Of a stretch of DNA of 64,000 nt, positions 8,459 through 15,951 are shown one piece after another. Positions within the stretch are counted from its first letter, which is position 1. Each line of letters begins with the position of its first letter. The notes below the pieces were generated by a model. It made no database searches. It saw nothing but the letters and a program-made list of their open reading frames with translations, and was not told where the DNA came from. The stretch is from assembly GCA_023410905.1 (NCBI GenBank), contig JAEYPL010000050.1, forward strand, positions 6,211 through 70,210, in the 5' to 3' direction. The stretch comes from Pseudomonadota bacterium (lineage in GTDB: Bacteria > Pseudomonadota > Alphaproteobacteria > Rhizobiales > Hyphomicrobiaceae). The translations under genes were made by a program, and so were the position numbers.

Positions 8459-10039
8459 ATGCTCTTCAATTCGTTTGCCTTCGTCTTCGCGTTCCTACCG
8501 ATATCTCTTTTCGGTTATTTTTATTTGGGCAAGATCAGCAATCGCCTCGCGGCGGGCTGGCTCGTTCTCATGTCGTTTGTTTTCTACGGGTGGTGGAATC
8601 CGCTATTCGTAACGCTTCTCGCGGGGTCGATCCTATTCAATTATTGCTTTGGCCTATTTCTCCAGGTCTCCGATAAGGACGAGCGCGCCCAGACTGCCAT
8701 TCTGGCCGTTGCGATCAGCGCAAACTTGCTTTTGCTATTTTATTACAAGTACGTCGGTTTTGTTATCCTCAATCTGAGTCGAATTGGAATTTATGTCGAT
8801 TTTGACGCCGGCGGAATTCTATTGCCGCTCGGCATATCATTCTTCACCTTCACGCAGATTGGCTATCTTATCGATTGTAAGACGGGCATTGCGAGAGACA
8901 GACGCCTACTAGACTATGCGCTATTTGTCACATTCTTTCCGCACCTCATTGCGGGCCCGATTTTGCATCATCGTGAGATGATGCCGCAGTTCGAGGATCC
9001 GGAGACTTATAAGCTCAAGGCGGAGAATATTGCGGTTGGCCTCGGCATCTTCATCATCGGGCTGGCCAAGAAGGTACTGATCGCCGATCAACTAGCGCCC
9101 GCAACCGGCGTCGGCTTTACGCACGGCACATCAATCGGCTTGATTCCGGCATGGACAGCCGCGCTGTCTTATTCAATACAGCTCTACTTCGATTTCTCCG
9201 GTTATACGGACATGGCGATTGGACAAGCGCGGATGTTCGGCATCCGCTTTCCCGCCAACTTCAATTCGCCCTACAAGGCGACGAGCATCATTGCATTCTG
9301 GCAACGTTGGCACATGACGCTGACGCGGTATCTAACCCTGTATCTGTACAATCCGCTTGCTCTTTGGGTCACGCGCCGACGCGTTGCGCAAGGAAAGCCT
9401 GTTGGCGGTAAGGGTGCTGCCACCATCGAAGGTTTTCTTATGCTGGTCGGTTTCCCGACAGCAACGACCATGTTCATCGCGGGGATCTGGCATGGCGCCG
9501 GCTGGACTTTCGTCATGTACGGGATACTGCACGGTTTATATCTTTGCGTAAATCACGCATGGCGCATCTTTGGCCCGAAAATCGACAAGAAGAAGTATAG
9601 CCGAAGCACCGCTCTGATTGGGGTCGTTACCAGCTGCGCCATTACATACATCGCGGTTGTGATATCTCAGGTATTCTTCCGCGCGCCGTACATGGAGACA
9701 GCTATTGGGCTTCTCGGGGGAATGATCGGACTGCGAGGGATGATGTTCGGCAACATTCCCCTGGACCATCCCATACTCATCCAGAGTATATCTTCCGGGC
9801 TTCTTGCCCCGTCGACGATAGTGCTGCTTCTGACGAGCATGATCATCGCATTCTTCGCGCCCAATTCGGCCGAGCTATTCGGGAAATATGATCCGATCAT
9901 TCCGCGAATTCGAACAAATTTCCCGGAGCGTTTGCAGTGGAGGCCCAATTTGGCCTGGGGACTGTCGGCTGGCGTCGTAGCAGGGTTCTCGATACTCTAT
10001 ATGAGCGGCGCGACCGAGTTTCTGTACTTCCAGTTCTGA
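8459..10039 (+). CDS. MBOAT-family membrane O-acyltransferase
   Basis: This 526-residue multi-pass inner-membrane protein resembles AlgI and DltB. The family histidines are visible: H345 in WHGAGW and H358 in GILHG. Before them lies the conserved segment FWQRWHMTLTRYL. These proteins move acyl groups from a cytoplasmic donor to a glycan or other acceptor outside the membrane. It lies directly after the acyl carrier gene and before a MaoC/SDR fusion and an SGNH protein, so the donor is probably the neighbouring acyl-ACP. The acceptor is unknown, and the exopolysaccharide encoded nearby is the obvious candidate. Confidence 0.93.
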   Translation: MLFNSFAFVFAFLPISLFGYFYLGKISNRLAAGWLVLMSFVFYGWWNPLFVTLLAGSILFNYCFGLFLQVSDKDERAQTAILAVAISANLLLLFYYKYVGFVILNLSRIGIYVDFDAGGILLPLGISFFTFTQIGYLIDCKTGIARDRRLLDYALFVTFFPHLIAGPILHHREMMPQFEDPETYKLKAENIAVGLGIFIIGLAKKVLIADQLAPATGVGFTHGTSIGLIPAWTAALSYSIQLYFDFSGYTDMAIGQARMFGIRFPANFNSPYKATSIIAFWQRWHMTLTRYLTLYLYNPLALWVTRRRVAQGKPVGGKGAATIEGFLMLVGFPTATTMFIAGIWHGAGWTFVMYGILHGLYLCVNHAWRIFGPKIDKKKYSRSTALIGVVTSCAITYIAVVISQVFFRAPYMETAIGLLGGMIGLRGMMFGNIPLDHPILIQSISSGLLAPSTIVLLLTSMIIAFFAPNSAELFGKYDPIIPRIRTNFPERLQWRPNLAWGLSAGVVAGFSILYMSGATEFLYFQF

Positions 10040-10105
10040 CGCTCACTCTCGCTGGCTAATGAGAACTCAGATATTCTCAATTTCCTTTAACGCGGAGGTG
10101 AGTTC

Positions 10106-11536
10106 ATGACGGGAGACGCGATACCGGCGAGAGTTTTTACGCAAGCCGATCAGCTGGCATTCGCGCATCTATCGGGTGACCACAATCCTATCCATGTCGA
10201 TGAGCAAGCTGCGCGACGCACACAAGCGGGTGCGCCAGTCGTGCATGGAGTGCATGCGGCACTCTGGGCGCTCGAGCAGCTTGCGGCGATGGGCCATCCT
10301 ATTGAAGGGGCGACATCGATCAGGGTGCAGTTTCCCAAGTTTCTTTATTTGGACATTGACGTTCAACTTCGCCTCGCACGCTCTAGCGAGAAGGCTATTA
10401 AGGTTCAGCTTGTATCAGGCGGCGTCATCACAACAATTCTAGACGTAAAGTTCGGACCGCAGCTTGCTGGGCGCGCGAGTGCTCTCGCCAATGTGCCGGA
10501 TGCAGAGACAGTTGATCAACCGCGCAGGCTTTCGTTCTCAGCAATTACGAAAGGTGAGGGCTGGCTTTCGTGTGGCAATGACGTGGACGTAGCGGCGCGC
10601 TTTCCAGAATTGTCCCGTAGCTTGGGAGCAGAGCGGGTTCGTGGCATGGTTCTGCTTTCAAATCTCGTTGGTATGATCTGTCCGGGGCTGCACTCCGTGT
10701 TTTCAGGCTATGCAATCGACATTCTGGGCGATGGCGATCATCCAAATGGCCTGCATTGGCGGACATCGCGCGCAGATGATCGCTTCCATCTAATAACTAT
10801 GGACATTCAGGGCTTGGGCATTGCAGGGCAGGTTCAGGCATTCATGCGCGCGGAACCAGTTGAGGCCCCGTCCGTGTCGGCCCTCCAAGGTACCGTCGAT
10901 GCGTATGAGTTCTCGACACGTACAGCGCTCGTAGTGGGCGGGTCGCGTGGACTGGGGGCGGTAACAGCCAAGTTGTTGGCCGCAGGAGGTGCTCGGGTAA
11001 TCATTACGTACGTCGTGGGGCGCTCTGATGCTGAGGCGCTGGTAAAGGATATTCAGGCAGCCTATGGCGCGGACGCGGCAGCCGCGATCCGCTTCGATGT
11101 TCTTGATGAAATCAACGCGCAGTTCGACTGCCTGCCGCGGACAATCACGCATCTGTATTATTTTGCTACGCCGCGAATCGCGCATCAGAGTGTGCAAACC
11201 TATTCGTCACGCCGGTTCGATGTCCTGGCAGCCGTCTATGTCAATGGCTTTGAGAAGTTCGTGAGCTGGGCCATGGGGCATCTGCTCGAGAGGCCGAGAT
11301 CAATCTTCTACCCCTCAAGTGTATTCATCGAAGCGCGCCCGAAAGGCATGGTTGAGTATGCGATGGCAAAGGTTGCGGGCGAGGTCCTTGCCGCGGAGCT
11401 GGCGTCCGCGACGCGCGTGCCCATACTTACTCCGCGCATCCCACGCGTGCTGACCGACCAGACGGCAACAATGGTGCCCTTTCAATCGGACGATCCGGTC
11501 GCCGTTATGCTACCTCTTTTACGAGCCGAGCCGTGA
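10106..11536 (+). CDS. MaoC hotdog dehydratase - SDR reductase fusion
   Basis: This 476-residue cytoplasmic protein has two parts. Residues 1-125 are a MaoC-like hotdog domain with the hydratase motif SGDHNPIHVDE. Residues 140-260 may be a second, more diverged hotdog half. Residues 270-476 are a short-chain dehydrogenase with the nucleotide motif VGGSRGLGA and the catalytic Y-x3-K in EYAMAK. A strong GGAGGTGA site lies 4 bases before the ATG. MaoC and SDR activities normally act on 3-hydroxyacyl or enoyl thioesters. Here the fusion probably edits the acyl group carried by the cluster's ACP before the MBOAT protein transfers it. The substrate is not known. Confidence 0.82.
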   Translation: MTGDAIPARVFTQADQLAFAHLSGDHNPIHVDEQAARRTQAGAPVVHGVHAALWALEQLAAMGHPIEGATSIRVQFPKFLYLDIDVQLRLARSSEKAIKVQLVSGGVITTILDVKFGPQLAGRASALANVPDAETVDQPRRLSFSAITKGEGWLSCGNDVDVAARFPELSRSLGAERVRGMVLLSNLVGMICPGLHSVFSGYAIDILGDGDHPNGLHWRTSRADDRFHLITMDIQGLGIAGQVQAFMRAEPVEAPSVSALQGTVDAYEFSTRTALVVGGSRGLGAVTAKLLAAGGARVIITYVVGRSDAEALVKDIQAAYGADAAAAIRFDVLDEINAQFDCLPRTITHLYYFATPRIAHQSVQTYSSRRFDVLAAVYVNGFEKFVSWAMGHLLERPRSIFYPSSVFIEARPKGMVEYAMAKVAGEVLAAELASATRVPILTPRIPRVLTDQTATMVPFQSDDPVAVMLPLLRAEP

Positions 11537-11776
11537 GGACGATTGTTACGGGTAATCCTGCGGTTCGCTCACATTGATGGGTGCCTATTGATTAAGAGTG
11601 ATGTATGATGCAATACGCAATCTCTTCAGCCGCGTACCCTTGCCAGCATGGGCATGCTTGTGCGTGCCTCGCGGCAGGGCTGAGGCATTGGCAGCCACTG
11701 GCTCTGGCTCATGGGGACGGCCTTAAACTTGCACGCGCGCATGTGATCGAGAGCGGCAATTTTCGGGACGCGTGTC

Positions 11777-12874
11777 TTGGATAATCCACTCGCGAACAAG
11801 CCAGATGCTCCGACACGAGGCAGCTCAGCAGAGCTTTATCGTTCGGGATTAAGGCGGTTTTTTCTCGGCTTGATTGTTGTCGTCGGACTGATGTTCGGAG
11901 CGGCTTGGCAATGGGCTATCAACGGACGCATTTGGTTCATGGATTTGGAATGGACCATGTGGACTGGAAAGATGCGCATGGTGGATCAATGCGCCTTGGG
12001 ACGCACCATTATACTCGGTGACTCACGCGCAATGGCGGGCCTAATCCCCGCTGCGATGGGTGAAGACGTTACAAATCTTGCGCTCGGCGCTGGGACCCAA
12101 ATTGAGAACTATCATACCGTTCGACGAATACTCGCATGCCCCCAGCGAGGCAGGCGCGTAGTGATAGCCTTCCTTCCGATTGATATATCGCGACCGCAGA
12201 TGTATTGGGAACGGACCGCCTTGTTCGGCTTTCTGAATTTTCAGGAAATGGAGGAGGTGCGAAAAGTCTCTGTCCGTCTGGGTGATTCGCTAATCTATTC
12301 TTCCAGCTTTATCTTTACGATTTTTGATGTCATAAAGAATTACAGCTATCATGCGAGTTTCCCGCCATACTACTTTCCAGCCATGATGAATGCAGGATTT
12401 ATCGGCCGGAAGGCCCGTAATGAGATTGGTATCGACGCCATATTACAAAGTCGCGGCCATCACTACTTTGGCAAGGCGAACTATTCCAATTCCTTGGCAG
12501 AAGACGCGAATCAGAGAGTATTCAGCGTTGAGCCGATTATGGAGCACTATCTTGAGGAGCTTCTTGAGCTTCTGAGGGACAGTAAAGTTAACGTATACTT
12601 CGTGACGCCACCGCTCAATCCGGCAACGTTTGAGGCTATGTCTCCCAATGTTGTAGTTGGATTCCGTCGGTACATCGCAGATCTCTCGGCACGATTTTCG
12701 AACTTTCATGTGCTTGGAGAGGTGATATATCGAGAAGCAGCGGACCATTTCGGCGACTCGGAGCACCTGAACAGTAAGGGGGCGACTGCCTGGGCAAGTA
12801 GTGTAGGTGGGCTTCTGGCTGAGGCCTCGCGGAAGGAAGCAGTTGACACTGGTGCCACTCCCCAAAAGCATTGA
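11777..12874 (+). CDS. Membrane-anchored SGNH-fold protein
   Basis: This 365-residue protein has one N-terminal membrane helix (about residues 27-50) and a periplasmic SGNH-type domain. The nucleophile is probably S83 in LGDSRAMAG. NLALGAG is the conserved Gly block, and D327 with H330 (DSEHLNSKG) gives the DxxH triad block. The only start in frame after the last stop is TTG at 11777. Such proteins (DltD, AlgJ/AlgX type) commonly partner MBOAT acyltransferases and complete transfer to the glycan or hydrolyse it. Its place at the end of the FkbH-ACP-MBOAT group supports that. An IS66 end begins 10 bases after the stop codon. Confidence 0.82.
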   Translation: MDNPLANKPDAPTRGSSAELYRSGLRRFFLGLIVVVGLMFGAAWQWAINGRIWFMDLEWTMWTGKMRMVDQCALGRTIILGDSRAMAGLIPAAMGEDVTNLALGAGTQIENYHTVRRILACPQRGRRVVIAFLPIDISRPQMYWERTALFGFLNFQEMEEVRKVSVRLGDSLIYSSSFIFTIFDVIKNYSYHASFPPYYFPAMMNAGFIGRKARNEIGIDAILQSRGHHYFGKANYSNSLAEDANQRVFSVEPIMEHYLEELLELLRDSKVNVYFVTPPLNPATFEAMSPNVVVGFRRYIADLSARFSNFHVLGEVIYREAADHFGDSEHLNSKGATAWASSVGGLLAEASRKEAVDTGATPQKH

Positions 12875-13040
12875 GGCGTGGTCGTAAGCGGTATGCCGCT
12901 CCCACCTGGAAGGTGGCTTTGCGGATTGAAGGCAGCGATAGTGCCGGGTTAGGCTTCTCGTTTCTGCAATCCACAATGACGTCACGAGTGACGTCAGCAA
13001 GCCTCATCGATCGTGCCGGATCCGACCGCCCGTTGACGTG

Positions 13041-13140
13041 TCAGTCTTGGGTGCCTTTGGCGTAGGCCCAAGCTATGAGTTCGTCGATGCGTGAGGCTGA
13101 CCAGTGGTTGACGAGCTTGGTCCGCGTATCGGCGAGCTCG
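13041..13140 (-). pseudogene. tnpC: IS66 TnpC, C-terminal fragment
   Basis: About 32 codons in frame to a stop at 13041-13043. The peptide ends SRIDELIAWAYAKGTQD, matching the usual IS66 TnpC tail. It is cut on its 5' side by the IS630 left end at 13140. Confidence 0.75.
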
Positions 13141-14177
13141 AGCCGTTCAGCGTTAGGCAGAATCTGGGATTCCCAAATCAGTGGGGTTCTGATGCAGATG
13201 TGTGCTGGATGTTGGAGGCCAGCACACATAGCAAAGCCTTACTCCGCTGATCTGCGAACGCGTCTTGCCGCCGCCATCGCCGAAGGCGAGACCTACCGCT
13301 CCATCGCTGAGCGTTTCGATATAGCGCCCTCGACAGTCGTCAAATGGTCGAAGCGCGTACGCGATACCGGTAGCCCGGCACCGGCTAAGTTCGCGGCTAT
13401 CGGACATGCGTCCTTGAGCCGCATCGCGCCTTCATCTTCGCCGAGATCGAGAAGGTCCCGCATCTGACGCTGCACAGGCTGAAGGATTTGCTGGCGAAGC
13501 GTGGTGACATGGTCTCCCATGACACGGTCTGGCGCTTCCTGCGCCGCGAGGAGCAATCGTTCAAAAAAAACGCTCTTCGCGACTGAGCAGCAACGCCCCG
13601 ATGTCGTCCGGCGGCGCGAGCGCTGGCAGCGCGCGAGGTCTCATCTCGATCCTGCCCGACCCGTCTTCATTGACGAGACCTGGATCAAGACCAACATGGC
13701 GCCGATCCGTGGCTGGGGGCAGAGGGGCAAGCGTCTGCTTGGCTTCACGCCCGACGGACGCTGGCGCACGCTCACCTTCCTCGCGGCTCTCAGGTTCGAT
13801 GCGCTGACAAAGCCCTGTGTCGTCGACGGACCGATCAACGGGACTATCTTCCGCGGCTACGTCGAACAGTTCCTGGTGCCAACGCTTAGGCCGGGCGACA
13901 TCGTGGTGCTCGATAATCTTGGTAGCCATCGCTCGCGCGCCATCGCACGGCGATCCTCGACGTCGGCGCCAAGCTCGCATTCCTGTCGCCCTACTCGCCG
14001 GACCTCAACCCCATCGAGCAGGTCTTTGCGAAGGTGAAGCATTGGATGGGGATGGCGCAGGCCCGAACCGCCGACGCCATCCACGAACGCATCGCTAAGC
14101 TTGTCGCCGACGTCTCACAAAGCGCGAGACCAACCTCAGGAGCGCTGGACATGATGCCAGCTAAACCTGAAGGGCTC
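13140..14177 (+). mobile_element. Decayed IS630-family element
   Basis: This is a diverged copy of the intact IS630 element at 41765-42808. The left end GAGCCGTTCAGCGTTAGGCA starts at 13140 and the right end AAGGGCTC stops at 14177. A TA target base pair is kept on the right (14178-14179), but the left flank reads TC. It is inserted in IS66 sequence. Confidence 0.85.
13228..14164 (+). pseudogene. IS630 transposase, inactive copy
   Basis: Comparison with the intact copy at 41854-42795 shows the damage. The start ATG has become ATA at 13228-13230, one base is lost near 13394, and a run of seven A has grown to eight near 13563, which restores frame. A further base is lost near 13945, and the 3' end carries more changes. 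Recognisable parts include IAEGETYRSIAERFDIAPST, VFIDETWIKTNMAP and VVLDNLGSHRS. Confidence 0.88.
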
Positions 14178-14371
14178 TAGGCGTGCGTTCGACGATGTTG
14201 ATGTCGATCTCGACGTGCCCATCATCGAGGACGCGGCATAGGCCCTGCCAGTGGCTCGTGCCGTAGCGTATGGCTTGAGCGATTGTTGAGCGGTCGGGGG
14301 GACGCATCAGAGCTGCTCGTCCAGCCAGATGCGAAGCGCTTCGACAAGAGCCCGCGTCCGCGCCTAGCGAT
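14178..14371 (-). pseudogene. tnpC: IS66 TnpC, internal fragment
   Basis: Minus-strand sequence encodes LVEALRIWLDEQL followed by a stop. A shifted frame then reads IAQAIRYGTSHW and DDGHVEIDINIVER, the region before the conserved RP motif of IS66 TnpC. It is frame-broken and cut at both ends: by IS630 at 14178, and by loss of similarity near 14371, about 20 bases from the tRNA-Ser 3' end. Confidence 0.65.
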
Positions 14372-14389
14372 CTGCGCGGCGCATTGCGC

Positions 14390-14481
<92 letters not shown>

Positions 14482-14800
14482 GTGGCGGAGAGCTATAAGC
14501 AAGTGCCCCGGCAATATCAAGCACGCGACCAACGGCCTCACAGTTTAAGGAGCTGGGCTGTGGCGCACGAGATGTGCTTGCTGCAACTATCGTGCGCGCA
14601 TGTTAGTGGGGCCGCGGCCCGCACTCCTCGTAGCCGCTGTTACGTGCGGAAAGCGTCCGATTGCCCCAGCGTATGGTGCGCCCGTATCTCGAAAGGAGGG
14701 TGAGGAGACAATTCGAGCGTGCATGATGAGGCCGCAACGCGGTGCATCTTGCTGGAGACCTTGGACCCGGGTGGGGGCACGCCACCTGGAATATGCAACT
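14482..14800. other. Gap upstream of the first LuxR regulator
   Basis: No gene recognised. It lies between tRNA-Ser and the conserved regulatory element at 14801-14889. Confidence 0.4.
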
Positions 14801-14889
14801 GTTGCAATAATGATGCATGATTGCTGAGTTTACCTCGTCCGGCAAAAGCGCAAAACCATGGCTAATAATAGTATAAAGTATGTCCCATT
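14801..14889 (+). promoter_or_regulatory. Conserved upstream element of LuxR regulator, copy 1
   Basis: Two blocks are shared with the region before the paralogous regulator. GTTGCAATAATGATGCA at 14801-14817 is identical to 45609-45625. CCATGGCTAATAATAGTA with the following ATAAAGTATGTCCCATT (14856-14889) matches 45665-45698 with four changes. Block spacing (55 versus 56 bases) and distance to the ATG (111 versus 112 bases) are kept, so the blocks are probably functional promoter or operator sequence. Which protein binds is unknown; autoregulation is possible. Confidence 0.7.
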
Positions 14890-14966
14890 GATCGATGATG
14901 GATGAATGATTCGTGAGCGGGACTTCAGTGTACTGCCTGATGTTGATCCGGGGTGAGTAATTGACA

Positions 14967-15773
14967 ATGCGTACCTCTTCGCAGCGCTCGGTAGCCAGCA
15001 AGATCGCCCCAATTCAGAGCAAGCCGGATGCTCACAGCGATGCGCATCGTGCGCACGACGCACGTGCTCTTGAGGCGCGCGCGCATCTCGTGGCGGCAAG
15101 TGCCGAGCGGCCGTCCCCGGCGAAGGCAGTGATGTCGGTTGTGATCATTGAGCGCCGCGCCTTCGTGCGGGGCTGCATTCAATCGATCCTGTCGGAAGCG
15201 ACGGCGCTCGCCGGTGTCGGAGTGGCGAGTGTCGAGGAATATCTGGCGCGGGTCGAACCAGTCAAGGCGGCAATCGTCGTGCTCTGTACGATCGGGCTCG
15301 ATACAATAGAGGTGGACGCGCAACTCTCTCGTCTACAGGCAGAAGGCGGTGGTGTACCGGTTGTCGTGATGTCCGATGCCGACGACCCCAAGCTCGTGAT
15401 GACGGCGATGGAAAGGGGTGCGAACGGCTTCATGCCGGCTGACATCTCAGTCGAAGTGGCAGTGCACGCTTTGCGGCTGGTCGCGGCAGGCGGTCAGTAT
15501 TTTCCGGCCGAGAGCTTGGTCGCGGCGCGCAAGCTCATAGCGCAACAGCAAATATCGACGCCGAAGAACAGTGGCATGTTCACGCGTCGCCAGGTTGCTG
15601 TCATTGATGCGCTGCGCACGGGTAAGGCCAACAAGGTCATCGCCTATGAGCTGAACATGTGCGAGAGCACGGTCAAGGTTCACGTTCGCAATATAATGAA
15701 AAAGCTGAACGCGAAGAACCGGACGCAAGTCGCCTATCTCGCTAGCGGCCTCATGCAGGAACACGGCGCCTAA
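14967..15773 (+). CDS. LuxR-type regulator with degenerate receiver, copy 1
   Basis: This 268-residue protein has a variable N-terminal stretch (1-55), a receiver-like domain (about 57-180) and a C-terminal LuxR helix-turn-helix (about 203-265, including STVKVHVRNIMKKLNAKNRT). The ATG at 14967 is chosen over TTG at 14961 because the paralogue at 45777 begins with the same MRTSSQRS. In the receiver, the usual acidic pair is E62-R63 (VVIIERR). The strand end where the phosphorylated Asp is expected reads IVVLCTIG, with Cys107. Phosphorylation is therefore unlikely, and it may respond to another signal or to protein partners. It stands alone before a convergent HAD-UbiA gene, and regulation of the polysaccharide region is inferred. 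Confidence 0.88.
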   Translation: MRTSSQRSVASKIAPIQSKPDAHSDAHRAHDARALEARAHLVAASAERPSPAKAVMSVVIIERRAFVRGCIQSILSEATALAGVGVASVEEYLARVEPVKAAIVVLCTIGLDTIEVDAQLSRLQAEGGGVPVVVMSDADDPKLVMTAMERGANGFMPADISVEVAVHALRLVAAGGQYFPAESLVAARKLIAQQQISTPKNSGMFTRRQVAVIDALRTGKANKVIAYELNMCESTVKVHVRNIMKKLNAKNRTQVAYLASGLMQEHGA

Positions 15774-15951
15774 GCGCCGATGTAACTTGGGTCCGGCACA
15801 GGTTGTTCGCGGTGTGCTGCCCGTCAATTGGTCAGCGATTTTGTTTGATCGCTGCCGCGTGGCCCGCTCTTAACGAGGATCCCACGCGCGAGTAATCTTC
15901 GCAGATGGCTTTCGACAGGCCGTTGTTATGCGGCTGAGCAGGCTTGCTCGT

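Larger units (their letters stand above)
12884..14371 (-). mobile_element. IS66-family remnant, split by an IS630 copy
   Basis: GTAAGCG at 12884-12890 matches the terminal sequence typical of IS66 elements. On the minus strand, 13041-13140 encodes a TnpC tail reading LADTRTKLVNHWSASRIDEL, and 14178-14371 encodes the upstream part (ALRIWLDEQL, then after a frameshift AIRYGTSHWQ and VEIDINIVER). The roughly 50 residues normally found between these pieces are missing, and the 5' part of the element is gone. A decayed IS630 copy fills 13140-14177. Near the IS66 end, 12977-12996 forms a perfect 9-base inverted repeat (TGACGTCAC/GTGACGTCA). Confidence 0.75.
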
